Source: Hyphomicrobiales bacterium
GTDB taxonomy: Bacteria; Pseudomonadota; Alphaproteobacteria; Rhizobiales; Rhizobiaceae
NCBI GenBank assembly: GCA_900471515.1
Contig: UCFC01000019.1
Span: forward strand, 1-64,000
Reading direction: 5' to 3'
DNA: 64,000 nucleotides
Shown here one piece after another: positions 40,751 to 49,474 of the stretch (positions within the stretch are counted from its first letter, which is position 1; each line of letters opens with the position of its first letter). The position numbers and the translations under genes were made by a program. Below the pieces are notes generated by a model. The model saw only the letters and a program-made list of their open reading frames with translations, had not been told where the DNA came from and searched no databases.

Positions 40751-41656
40751 TTATGGCAGCTTTGCGTAGCCTTCGGCGAGTGCCGCATATTCGGCGTCGT
40801 TGAGCGGCACCAGCGGCGGGCGCGTGCGCCGCCAGCCGGCGTTGCCGGTCTTCAGGCCAACCATGGCCTTGATCGTCGGGATCTGCACATAGGAGTTCGA
40901 CAGAGTGCGAAAAGCGTTGATGCGTGCCTGTGCGGCCTCGACTTCGGCGCTTTTCGCCTCGTCATGAACGTGGTCGTAGACGGTGCGCAGCGAATTGGCG
41001 ACGAGGTTCGAGGTGGCGGTGATGCAGCCGGCACCGCCGGCCTTCAGGAGCGGCAGCAGCAGCGGGTCGGCGCCGCAGAGCACGGAGAAGCCGGGGCAGG
41101 CGGCGATGATTGCCTGCATGTTGTTGAAATCGCCAGCAGATTCCTTGATGCCGACAACCGTGTCCGGGAAGGCTTCAACCAGACGCCTGATCAGCGGGAT
41201 GGAGAGCGGAACGCCCGAAACCTGCGGAATATGGTAGAGGATCACCTGCAGTCTGGTATCGCCGATTTTCTCCAGAATCTGGGCATAGGCGGTGAAGAGG
41301 CCGTCGTCGGACACGCCCTTGTAGTAGAAGGGCGGCAGCATGACGACCTTGGTGACGCCGAGCGAAAGCGCGTGTTTTGTCAGTTCGACGGTCTCGGGAA
41401 TGGCAACGACGCCCGTGCCGGGCAGCAGCTTGTCGGCGGGAATGCCGGCTTTCAGCGCGGCTTCGAGGATCATGCGGCGCTCGGCGGAGGAGAAGGAATT
41501 GGCTTCGCCCGTCGTTCCGAGCAGCGCCACACCGTGGCAGCCTTCTTCGATCAATCGCTGGCAATGTTCGGTGAAGAGGCCGAGATCCGGGCTGCCATCG
41601 GTATTGAGAGGGGTGGTCGCGGCGCTATAGACGCCTGTAATCTTGTGATTGCTCAA
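40751..41656 (-). CDS. DHDPS/NanA-family class I lyase
   Basis: 301 residues from a TTG at 41656, which has GAGGAGG 7 nt upstream; the ORF extension to 41692 lacks a site. The aldolase family motifs are GTTGEA (47-52), Y141 in ILYHIP and the Schiff-base K171 in GIKESAGD. Members condense or cleave pyruvate adducts: dihydrodipicolinate synthase, N-acetylneuraminate lyase, 2-keto-3-deoxy-sugar-acid aldolases. Being in a catabolic operon with an Asp-box protein, a cleavage role giving pyruvate plus an aldehyde is more likely than lysine biosynthesis. First gene of the minus arm of the cluster. Confidence 0.9.
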   Translation of the reverse strand: MSNHKITGVYSAATTPLNTDGSPDLGLFTEHCQRLIEEGCHGVALLGTTGEANSFSSAERRMILEAALKAGIPADKLLPGTGVVAIPETVELTKHALSLGVTKVVMLPPFYYKGVSDDGLFTAYAQILEKIGDTRLQVILYHIPQVSGVPLSIPLIRRLVEAFPDTVVGIKESAGDFNNMQAIIAACPGFSVLCGADPLLLPLLKAGGAGCITATSNLVANSLRTVYDHVHDEAKSAEVEAAQARINAFRTLSNSYVQIPTIKAMVGLKTGNAGWRRTRPPLVPLNDAEYAALAEGYAKLP

Positions 41657-41933
41657 GGGTGTCCTCCTCGTCAGACCGGGCCTGCCCGGCACGTTCCTAC
41701 GCTGCCGTATTCATCCCAATGTCCCTCAGTTGTCAATCTTACAAATTTGAAATCTACGTGCGTCGATTTTTAAAATATTGATTTTGCTACTGAAATAATT
41801 TCAATCCCCTGATTTGATGTTCCATATGTTATTTTCCATTGACAGATTTACATTATCGCGCAAATGTCAGCGTCATATCGCGCAGCTTCGGGGAGGTCTT
41901 TCGAAAGGCGCGCTATTTGCCACGGAGGAGCAA
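41657..41933. promoter_or_regulatory. Divergent promoter region of the acid-sugar cluster
   Basis: This AT-rich stretch separates the lyase and substrate-binding-protein genes. It contains ATCTTACAAATTTGAAATC (41736-41754), with a CAAATTTG palindrome, and the perfect inverted repeat TGAAAT-A-ATTTCA (41791-41803). Both are candidate sites for the GntR regulator at the end of the plus arm. No gene seen. Confidence 0.5.
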
Positions 41934-43574
41934 ATGACAATTGGTAGTGACCAAGACTTTTCGCAGATTTCCCGTCGTAACGCGCTGAAGCTGGGGCTTG
42001 CGGCCGGCGTCGGCTTCTCGCTCTTCGGTGCGAGCGCCCGCATCGTCATGGCGCAGGACGGCCAGGTGTTGAAGGCCATCAATCCCGCCTTCGACCAGGA
42101 CTGGTCGCCGCTGCGCGGCGGCGGCAGAACTTTCCGCTGGAACTCGTTCTGGTGGGCGTCGCCGATGTATTTCGATGCCGACGGCAAGATCCAGCCCTAC
42201 GTCTTCACGAGCTGGGAATCGCCGGACAAGAAGGTCTGGACCTTCAAGATCGACCCGAAGGCGGTCTTCTCCGACGGCAGCAAGATCACCTCGGCCGATA
42301 TCAAGGGTTCGTGGGACGTTTCCGCCATGCCCAACACGAAGAACCAGCGTGTCGATCAGGTGCTGAGCAAGGTTGCCGGCTACAAGGAAGTTTCCGCCGG
42401 CTCCGCAAACGAACTGACCGGCGTTGCAACGCCGGATGAATCGACCGTCGTCTGCACGCTGACGGAAGCCGATCCGATCTTCTTCATGCGTCTTGCCAAC
42501 CATATCGTGCCGATCACCAAGGCCGCCCAGTCGCGCGGCAGCGACGGCGAGGAAGTGGCTGACTGGTACAGGCCCGACAGCAGCGCCGTCTATTCCGGCC
42601 CGTTCAAGCTGACGGCGCTCGATATCGACGCCGGCACGCTGACCTTCGAGCCGAACGAAAAATTCTTCGGACCGAAGCCGAAGCTTGCCCGTATCGAAAT
42701 CAGCTCGATCGAAGACAACGTGACGGCGACGTCGCTGATCAAGTCTGGCGAATACAATGCGCACACCGAGCTCGTCACCTCGACGATCATCCAGGATCTC
42801 GGCCCGGAATTTTCGGCGGGTCCGCTCATCCCGACCAGCCAGCATTTCTGGTTCAACACGTCTCGCGCGCCGATGGACGATCCGAAGGTGCGCCAGGCGC
42901 TGATCATGGCGGTCGATCGCGACGGCCTGTTCAAGGCCTCCTATCCGGATGGTCCGCACAAGAAGGCCGACCAGATCTTGAACTCGGTTCCGGGTGCGGA
43001 GAATTCCGGCTTCGAGCCCTATCCGTACGATCCGGCAGCCGCCAAGAAGCTGCTTGCCGAATCCAGCTACGGCGGTCCGGAGCGTCTTCCCAAGCTGATG
43101 TTCGTCGGCATTTCCGGTCCGGCGATCCAGGCGGCAGCCCAGTTCATCGCCGAGCAGTGGCGCCAGAACCTCGGCATCACCGCCGTCGACATGAAGCCGC
43201 AGCAGGACGCCTATGCCGGCCCGGACCAGAATGCGGTCCAAATCTTCCGCGACGACGTCGGCACGCGCGTTCCCGACGCCGTTTCCTATCTCGCCGGCTC
43301 CATCGCTTCCACGTCGTCCAACGCCCAGAACAAGCTCGGCGGCTACAAGAACGACAAGGTGGACAGCCTGCTTGCAGAAGCTGCAACGAAGGCCGCCGAC
43401 GATCCGGAGCGCGTGAAGCTCGCGCAGGAAGCCCAGAAGGCCTTCCGCGACGACTGGGCCTTCCTTCCGTGGTATTCTCAGGCGATGTCGCGCTGGGCCA
43501 CCAAGGAGGTCAAGGCCATGGAAAAGAACCTCGACTGGCAGGTCGTGGCTCCCTGGGATGTGTCGATCGGCTGA
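41934..43574 (+). CDS. Dpp/Opp-type ABC transporter substrate-binding protein, Tat-exported
   Basis: 546 residues from the ATG at 41934 (GGAGGAG 5 nt upstream). The N-terminus QISRRNALKLGLAAGVGFSLFG is a twin-arginine signal, so it is exported folded. The SBP_bac_5 fold is clear: VLKAINPAFDQDWSPLRGG, FTSWESPDKKVWTFKIDPKAVFSDGSKITSADIKGSWD, SGPFKLTALD, NTSRAPMDDPKVRQALIMAVDRD. This class binds peptides but also oligosaccharides, opines and other solutes. Here the accompanying enzymes argue for a sugar-acid-containing ligand. First gene of the plus arm; all downstream genes are closely spaced. Confidence 0.93.
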   Translation: MTIGSDQDFSQISRRNALKLGLAAGVGFSLFGASARIVMAQDGQVLKAINPAFDQDWSPLRGGGRTFRWNSFWWASPMYFDADGKIQPYVFTSWESPDKKVWTFKIDPKAVFSDGSKITSADIKGSWDVSAMPNTKNQRVDQVLSKVAGYKEVSAGSANELTGVATPDESTVVCTLTEADPIFFMRLANHIVPITKAAQSRGSDGEEVADWYRPDSSAVYSGPFKLTALDIDAGTLTFEPNEKFFGPKPKLARIEISSIEDNVTATSLIKSGEYNAHTELVTSTIIQDLGPEFSAGPLIPTSQHFWFNTSRAPMDDPKVRQALIMAVDRDGLFKASYPDGPHKKADQILNSVPGAENSGFEPYPYDPAAAKKLLAESSYGGPERLPKLMFVGISGPAIQAAAQFIAEQWRQNLGITAVDMKPQQDAYAGPDQNAVQIFRDDVGTRVPDAVSYLAGSIASTSSNAQNKLGGYKNDKVDSLLAEAATKAADDPERVKLAQEAQKAFRDDWAFLPWYSQAMSRWATKEVKAMEKNLDWQVVAPWDVSIG

Positions 43575-43707
43575 GGCCGATAACAGGGCCGCATGATGCG
43601 GCCAAAGCAGCGGCGCGAGGGCCGAAAGGCCTTCGCGCTATGTTTCAAGAAGAACCGGCGGTTGCGGCCTCCCGCGGAAATGCGCCGGGCAAGAATGGGA
43701 GGTGGCC

Positions 43708-44664
43708 TTGTTACGCTACGTGTTCACGCGGTTTGCCATCTGGATTCCGTCCGTCCTGGTCGTGATGATGGCCGTCTACGCGATGGCTTTCTACGGTGCC
43801 GGCGATCCGATCAAGCTGATCTTCCTTCGTGCGCCCGGCGACGTTGCCTATAATCCGCAGCGTATCGAGGCGATCCGCGAAAGTGCCGGTCTCAACAAGC
43901 CCTTCATCGAGCAGTTCGGCCTTTATATCTGGAACCTCCTGCACGGCCAGTTCGGCAATTCGCTGACCTCGGGCCGCTCCGTCTGGGCCATGGTTTCGGC
44001 CGCCGCCCCCGTTTCCTTCCAGCTTGCGCTCTGTTCCATCATCCTGACGGCGATCGTCGCAATCCCGCTCGGGATGATCGCTGCGCTGAACCAGAACAAC
44101 CGTATCGACTATACGATCCTCGGTTCGGCGCTGTTCCTGTGGGCAATCCCGGCCTATGTCGCAGGCCCGCTCCTGATGGTGGCGCTGATCGTGCTCCTGC
44201 CGATGATCAAGGTGCCCTATGGCTGGGGCGGCGTCTTCGACGTGCGCATCATCCTGCCGCTCATCGTCTTGTCTTTCCAGCCGATCGCGCTGATCGTGCG
44301 CCAGACGCGCGCCGCCGTCATCGAAGTGCTGTCGGAGGATTTCGTCCGCACCGCGCGCGCCAAGGGTGTGCCGGAAATCGTGGTGGCGCTGAAGCATATC
44401 CTGCGCCCCGTGCTTACGCCTGTGGTGACGCAGCTTGGCCTGATCATGATCACCATCGTCAACGGCGCCATCTTCGTCGAGCTCGTCTTCGGTCTGCCGG
44501 GTCTCGGCCGGTTGACCGTGCAGGCGCTCACCAATTCCGATTATCCCGTCATCCTGGCGATCACCCTGATCGGATCCTTCCTGGTCATGGTGTCGAACCT
44601 GCTGGTCGATGTGCTCTATCCGATGCTCGATCCGCGCGCCAATGATTCCAGAAGGAGCCGCTGA
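43708..44664 (+). CDS. ABC transporter permease, DppB type
   Basis: 318 residues from the TTG at 43708 (MLRYVFTRFAIWIPS); GGGAGG lies 5 nt upstream and overlaps the alternative GTG at 43702, which argues against that one. Six TM helices; the BPD_transp_1 EAA-loop region is VLSEDFVRTARAKGVPEIVVALKHILRPVLTPVV, which contacts the ATPases. It pairs with the DppC-type permease that starts 2 nt downstream. Confidence 0.92.
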   Translation: MLRYVFTRFAIWIPSVLVVMMAVYAMAFYGAGDPIKLIFLRAPGDVAYNPQRIEAIRESAGLNKPFIEQFGLYIWNLLHGQFGNSLTSGRSVWAMVSAAAPVSFQLALCSIILTAIVAIPLGMIAALNQNNRIDYTILGSALFLWAIPAYVAGPLLMVALIVLLPMIKVPYGWGGVFDVRIILPLIVLSFQPIALIVRQTRAAVIEVLSEDFVRTARAKGVPEIVVALKHILRPVLTPVVTQLGLIMITIVNGAIFVELVFGLPGLGRLTVQALTNSDYPVILAITLIGSFLVMVSNLLVDVLYPMLDPRANDSRRSR

Positions 44665-44666
44665 TC

Positions 44667-45626
44667 ATGTCCGCCATTCCTCTTGCGACGGTCGAGACGG
44701 CCGAGGAGCCGCCGGTCAACCTGTGGCGTGACGCCTGGCAGCGCCTGAAGCGCAACAAGCTTGCGATCTTCGGCCTCGTCGTGATCGTCATCCTTGCCTT
44801 CACGGCGATCTTCGGCCCGTCCCTGACGCCCTATGACTATCTCAGCCAGGATCTCGCCTCGCGCAACGCGCCGCCGTCGCTGGCGCATTTCTTCGGCACC
44901 GACGATCTCGGCCGCGACGTCTTCAGCCGTATCGTCTTCGGTACGCGCACGGCCTTCCTCGTTGCCGTCATCGTCACCTTCATCGCTGTCCTGATCGGGC
45001 TGCTGCTCGGTGCCGTCGCCGGCTTTTTCGGCAATCCCTACGACCGCGCCATCATGTGGCTGACCGATGTGACGATGTCGGTGCCGAATCTGCTTCTCGT
45101 CGTCGTCATCAACGCATCCCTGAAGACGCCGATCACGAAATGGATGGAGGCGCAGTATCTCGCCACCCTCAATCCCTTCTACCGCCAGACCGTGTGGGTC
45201 GATTTCATCCTGGTCTTCGGCTCGATGGCATTGATCTCCTGGCCGCCCTATGCGCGCCTCGTGCGCGCCCAGGTCCTGTCGATCCGCAATCGTCCCTATG
45301 TCATGGCGGCGCAGGCGCTCGGCCTGTCCAACTGGCTGATCATCCTGCGCTATATCGTGCCGAACGCGCTCGGGCCGCTGATCGTTTCCGTCAGCGCCGG
45401 CCTCGGCACGGCAATGGTGCTGGAAAGCGCCTTCAGCTTCCTCGGCGTCGGCGTCAATCCGCCGACCCCCAGCTGGGGCAACATGATCTCGGACGGCCTG
45501 CGCGTCTGGCAGCACTATCCGCATCTCCTCGCCGCTCCGGCGGCCGTGCTTGGCCTTGCTTCGGTGGCCTTCAGCTTCCTTGGCGACGGCCTCAACGACG
45601 CACTCAATCCGCGGGGCAGCAAATGA
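44667..45626 (+). CDS. ABC transporter permease, DppC type
   Basis: 319 residues, with the DppC-type N-terminal extension (AWQRLKRNKLAIFGLVVIVILAFTAIFGPSLTPYDY) then five TM helices and the GTDDLGRDVFSRIVFGTRTAFLVA start of the transport domain. The EAA loop is VLSIRNRPYVMAAQALGLSNWLIILRYIVPNALGPLI. Its stop overlaps the next start (ATGA at 45623-45626). An approximately 20-residue insert between TM helices (KTPITKWMEAQYLATLNPFYRQTVWVD) is longer than in E. coli DppC. Confidence 0.92.
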   Translation: MSAIPLATVETAEEPPVNLWRDAWQRLKRNKLAIFGLVVIVILAFTAIFGPSLTPYDYLSQDLASRNAPPSLAHFFGTDDLGRDVFSRIVFGTRTAFLVAVIVTFIAVLIGLLLGAVAGFFGNPYDRAIMWLTDVTMSVPNLLLVVVINASLKTPITKWMEAQYLATLNPFYRQTVWVDFILVFGSMALISWPPYARLVRAQVLSIRNRPYVMAAQALGLSNWLIILRYIVPNALGPLIVSVSAGLGTAMVLESAFSFLGVGVNPPTPSWGNMISDGLRVWQHYPHLLAAPAAVLGLASVAFSFLGDGLNDALNPRGSK

Positions 45627-46630
45627 TGAACGCAACAAGCAACGAACGCCTGCTGGACGTGAAGGATCTCACCATCGAGATCGATACGCGCCGCGGTCCC
45701 GCCGTCGTCGTCGATGGCATCGACCTCTATGTCAACAAGGGCGAGACGCTTGGCGTCGTCGGCGAATCCGGCTGCGGCAAGAGCCTGACGATGCTCAGCC
45801 TGATGCGGCTTCTGCCGAACAAGATCAAGGTGACGAAGGGTTCGGCGAATTTCGACGGGCGCGACCTGCAGAAGATGTCCAATTCCGACCTGCGCAAGGT
45901 GCGCGGCGGCGATGTCGGCTTCGTCTTCCAGGATCCGATGACCTCGCTCAATCCGGTCATGCGCATCGGCGACCAGATCTGCGAGCCGCTGATCTATCAT
46001 CGCAGGATGTCGAAGGCGGATGCGCGCGCACGCGCCGTCGAACTTCTGCGCCTCGTCGGCATTCCCGGCCCCGAAGAGCGGCTGATGGCCTATCCGCACG
46101 AGCTTTCTGGCGGCATGCGCCAGCGCGTGATGATCGCGATCGGCCTTGCCTGCAATCCGAAGCTTCTGATCGCCGACGAGCCGACGACCGCGCTCGACGT
46201 GACGATCCAGGCCCAGATCGTCGATCTGGTGAAGGATCTGCGCGCCAAGCTCGGCATGTCCGTCGTCTGGATCACCCACGACCTCGCGCTGATCGCCGGC
46301 CTTGTCGATCGCGTCGCCGTTCTCTATGCCGGCACGGTCGTGGAAGATGCGCCGGTGGACGAGCTTTATGCTCGTCCCAGCCATCCCTATACGCGTGGGC
46401 TGCTGTCCTCGATCCCGAAGCTCTCGGATGCGCCGGCAAGCCGGCTGTCCTCGATCGGCGGCACGCCGCCGGAGCCCGGTCGCCGGCCGAAGGGCTGCCC
46501 CTTTGCGCCGCGCTGCCCGCTGGCGGAAGCCGTCTGCCACGAACGTGTGCCGCGGCTTGAGCCGGTTTCCGGCAACAGCGCGCATCGCGCCGCCTGTTTC
46601 GTCGTCCAGAGAATGCAGGAGGCTGCGTGA
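45623..46630 (+). CDS. ABC transporter ATPase, DppD type
   Basis: 335 residues from ATG 45623 (or 45626). Walker [10 protein letters not shown]-loop FQDPMTSLNPV, signature LSGGMRQR, Walker B LLIADEPTTALD and H-loop WITHD are all intact. The C-terminal oligopeptide/dipeptide extension has PSHPYTRGLL and the Cys-rich GCPFAPRCPLAEAVC, which binds a 4Fe-4S cluster in some DppD/DppF proteins. Overlaps both neighbours by 1-4 nt. Confidence 0.93.
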   Translation: MMNATSNERLLDVKDLTIEIDTRRGPAVVVDGIDLYVNKGETLGVVGESGCGKSLTMLSLMRLLPNKIKVTKGSANFDGRDLQKMSNSDLRKVRGGDVGFVFQDPMTSLNPVMRIGDQICEPLIYHRRMSKADARARAVELLRLVGIPGPEERLMAYPHELSGGMRQRVMIAIGLACNPKLLIADEPTTALDVTIQAQIVDLVKDLRAKLGMSVVWITHDLALIAGLVDRVAVLYAGTVVEDAPVDELYARPSHPYTRGLLSSIPKLSDAPASRLSSIGGTPPEPGRRPKGCPFAPRCPLAEAVCHERVPRLEPVSGNSAHRAACFVVQRMQEAA

Positions 46631-47622
46631 TGGGTGCCCAACCGCTCTTGAAGGTCGAGAACCTCGTCAAGCATTTCCACGTCAAGCTCGGTGCTTTCGG
46701 CGAGCGCTCGGCGACCGTTTATGCGCTCGACAACGTCAATCTCGACATCATGGAAGGCGAGACGCTGAGCCTCGTCGGCGAATCCGGCTGCGGCAAATCG
46801 ACGACCGGTTTTACCATTCTCAATCTCTATAAGGCGACGAGCGGCAAGGTGGTCTACAAGGGCCAGGATATTGCCACGCTCGATGAGAAGCAGATGCGGC
46901 CCTTCCGTCGCGACCTGCAGATCGTTTTCCAGGATCCCTATTCGACGCTGAACCCGCGCATGACGGTCGGCGAGGCGATCGGCGAGCCGATCCTCTTCCA
47001 CAAGCTTGCCACCAAGGCGGAGCTCAAGGACAAGGTCGCGGCCCTGCTGACCGATGTCGGCCTGCCGACGCGTTTTGCCCAGCGTTACCCGCACGAGCTT
47101 TCCGGCGGCCAGCGCCAGCGTGTCGTCATCGCGCGTGCGCTCGCCTGCCAGCCGAAGTTCATCGTCTGCGACGAGGCGATCTCGGCGCTCGACGTGTCGA
47201 TCCAGGCGCAGATCATCAACCTGCTGCTCGACCTGCAGGAAAAATACGGCCTGACCTACCTCTTCATCGCGCATGACCTCGCCGTCGTGCGTCATATCAG
47301 CACGCGCGTCGGCGTCATGTATCTCGGTCGCCTGGCCGAGCTTGCAACGCGCGAAGAGCTTTTCGACAATCCGCTGCACCCTTACACGAAGGCGCTGCTT
47401 TCGGCCGTGCCGGAAACCGATCCGGAACTGGAGCGCAGCCGCAAGCGCCAGATCCTGCAGGGCGATGTGCCGAGCCCGCTGAACCCGCCGACAGGCTGCC
47501 GTTTCCATACGCGCTGCCCGATCGCCATGGACGTCTGCAGCAAGGTCGTCCCGGAATGGAAGGAAGCCAAGCCCGGCCATCTCGTTGCCTGCCATGCCGT
47601 CAATCCGGGGCAGGCCTCATGA
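46630..47622 (+). CDS. ABC transporter ATPase, DppF type
   Basis: 330 residues. Walker [10 protein letters not shown], signature LSGGQRQR, Walker [13 protein letters not shown] and H-loop FIAHD; the C-terminal extension has [14 protein letters not shown] and [15 protein letters not shown]. Start is the ATG at 46630, sharing its A with the upstream TGA (a GTG at 46627 is less likely). With the DppD-type subunit it forms the heterodimeric motor of the importer. Confidence 0.93.
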   Translation: MGAQPLLKVENLVKHFHVKLGAFGERSATVYALDNVNLDIMEGETLSLVGESGCGKSTTGFTILNLYKATSGKVVYKGQDIATLDEKQMRPFRRDLQIVFQDPYSTLNPRMTVGEAIGEPILFHKLATKAELKDKVAALLTDVGLPTRFAQRYPHELSGGQRQRVVIARALACQPKFIVCDEAISALDVSIQAQIINLLLDLQEKYGLTYLFIAHDLAVVRHISTRVGVMYLGRLAELATREELFDNPLHPYTKALLSAVPETDPELERSRKRQILQGDVPSPLNPPTGCRFHTRCPIAMDVCSKVVPEWKEAKPGHLVACHAVNPGQAS

Positions 47623-48680
47623 CGCTGAAAGTCGCCATCATTGCCGACGACCTGACCGGCTCGCTCGATACGGGGACACCCTTTGTGGAGGCCGGGCTGT
47701 CGGTTGCTGTTGCGATCGATGTCGAAGCGGCCGGCAAGGCGCTGGAAACCGGTGCGGAAGTCGTTGTCGTCAATACGGCCTCGCGCGGCCTGCCGGAGGC
47801 GGAAGCGGCGGCGCGCGTGCGGGCCGCTGCCGAAACTCTGGGTGCCGCCGGTTCGGCGATCTTCATGAAGAAGATCGATTCCCGGCTGAAGGGCAATGTT
47901 GCGGCAGAAAGCATCGCACTGGCCGACGTGCTCGGTCTCGAGACCATCCTGATGGCGCCGGCTATTCCCGATCAGGAGCGCATTACCTATCGCGGCTGCG
48001 TTGTCGGGCGCGGCGTGGAACATCCGTTGCCGATCGCGGACCTCTTTGCCGGATCTGCTCGTGGCGTGACGGTCGCCGATGCCGAAGACGATGCCGATCT
48101 CGATATTGTCGTGGCGGAAAACGACTGGCTTTCCACCCTTGCCGTCGGCGCTCGCGGCCTGGGCTCGGCGCTGGCGCGCCGGCTCGGCGGACCTGCACGG
48201 CTGACGCCGGAATTTCTCGCGACGCGAAAGACGCTGTTTGCCTTCGGTTCCCGCGATCCAATTACGGCCGCCCAGATGGACCGTCTCGAAGCTTCGGGTG
48301 CCCTCCGTATCGTCGTGGACGCGCCGATGGGTGCGGTCGAAAGCGGGGAGGGGCTGGCATTGCCGGCGCTGCTGCGCTGCACGGGCGAGATGACGAGCGA
48401 TGGCGCGCGTGTCGCCGCTCGCTTTGCGCAGGGCGTGAAATCGGTCATAGATGATACGAATCCTGACATGATCATGGTCGGCGGCGGCGATACCGCGCTT
48501 GCCGTTTTCCGTGAACTGGGCGTTTCGGTCCTGCTGCCGAAGGGGGAAATCGAGGCCGGTGTTCCGTGGTTCGACGTCAGGGATGTCAACGGGCGGCAAT
48601 TCCGATGTGCCGTCAAGTCGGGGGGCTTCGGCAATTCCGATAGTTTGCTAAGACTGATCGTTCGGAATCAGGCGGCGTAA
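47619..48680 (+). CDS. DUF1537 four-carbon acid-sugar kinase
   Basis: 353 residues, starting at the ATGA overlap with the ATPase gene. N-terminal IIADDLTGSLDTGTPF is the family signature; MKKIDSRLKGNVAAES, LMAPAIPDQERITYRGCVVG and the C-terminal ATP-binding IMVGGGDTALAVF...KSGGFGN follow. DUF1537 kinases (for example DtnK, DenK, LtnK, OtnK) phosphorylate threonate, erythronate or 3-oxo-tetronates with ATP. With a PdxA2-type dehydrogenase this fits D-threonate or D-erythronate use: phosphorylation, then oxidation and decarboxylation to dihydroxyacetone phosphate. It is shorter than the usual 400-470 residues. Confidence 0.9.
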   Translation: MTLKVAIIADDLTGSLDTGTPFVEAGLSVAVAIDVEAAGKALETGAEVVVVNTASRGLPEAEAAARVRAAAETLGAAGSAIFMKKIDSRLKGNVAAESIALADVLGLETILMAPAIPDQERITYRGCVVGRGVEHPLPIADLFAGSARGVTVADAEDDADLDIVVAENDWLSTLAVGARGLGSALARRLGGPARLTPEFLATRKTLFAFGSRDPITAAQMDRLEASGALRIVVDAPMGAVESGEGLALPALLRCTGEMTSDGARVAARFAQGVKSVIDDTNPDMIMVGGGDTALAVFRELGVSVLLPKGEIEAGVPWFDVRDVNGRQFRCAVKSGGFGNSDSLLRLIVRNQAA

Positions 48681-48683
48681 GGA

Positions 48684-49469
48684 ATGCCAGCGGGGAGAAT
48701 GAGAGTGGATGAAGCGAATGGCGGATCGGTAAATCCGGAAGCGGCTCCGGCAGCACGGCCGGAGCGCGGCAGGGCCGTGAAGCTGGTCGATCGTGTCTTC
48801 GATCAGCTGATGGAGCGCATCCGCGCCGGCAACTATCCGCCCGATTCACGGCTTCCGGGTGAGCACGAGCTTGCTTCGATGCTGGGTGTTTCGCGTCCTA
48901 TCGTGCGTGATGCGCTTGCGCGTCTGCGCGAGCAGGGTATCGTTTATGCGCGGCAGGGTGCCGGCACGTTCGTCAGCGCGCATGGCTCGCCGACGGCGCA
49001 GCTTGCCTATTCGCCGGTCAAGACGATCGCCGATATCCAGCGCTGCTATGAATTCCGCCTGACGATCGAGCCGGCGGCCGCCTATTTTGCCGCCAAGCGC
49101 CGCGACGATGCGGCAATCCAGAAGATTGCCGCGGCCCTTGCGGATCTGCGGGAAGCGACAAGCCACCAGCTGCACCGGGTGGATGCCGACTTCGTCTTCC
49201 ATCGCGCCGTCACAGAGGCCGCCAACAATCACTATTACACGGCCTCCATGGATGCGCTGAAGGCGCACATCGCCGTCGGCATGCATCTGCACGGACTTTC
49301 GCTGCTCGGTCCGCGGCCGGGCCTCGAACAGGTGTATCAGGAACATAACGAAATCTATAAGGCGATCGCCGAGGGCCGGGCGGAAAACGCCCGCGACCTG
49401 ATGCGCGCGCATCTCGAAGGCTCGCGCGACCGCCTGTTCGAAGGGCGCGTGCTCGACCTGTCCTTCTGA
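48684..49469 (+). CDS. GntR-family (FadR/FCD subfamily) regulator of the acid-sugar cluster
   Basis: 261 residues at most. The winged helix (about 33-95) reads LVDRVFDQLMERIRAGNYPPDSRLPGEHELASMLGVSRPIVRDALARLREQGIVYARQGAGTFV; the FCD domain follows (FRLTIEPAAAYFAAKRR, DADFVFHRAVTEAANN, GMHLHG). Possible starts are ATG 48684, ATG 48699 and GTG 48705; GGGGAG fits 48705 or 48699 best. As last gene of the plus arm it likely senses a pathway acid and represses both arms from the 41657-41933 region. Confidence 0.9.
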   Translation: MPAGRMRVDEANGGSVNPEAAPAARPERGRAVKLVDRVFDQLMERIRAGNYPPDSRLPGEHELASMLGVSRPIVRDALARLREQGIVYARQGAGTFVSAHGSPTAQLAYSPVKTIADIQRCYEFRLTIEPAAAYFAAKRRDDAAIQKIAAALADLREATSHQLHRVDADFVFHRAVTEAANNHYYTASMDALKAHIAVGMHLHGLSLLGPRPGLEQVYQEHNEIYKAIAEGRAENARDLMRAHLEGSRDRLFEGRVLDLSF

Positions 49470-49474
49470 AGGGG

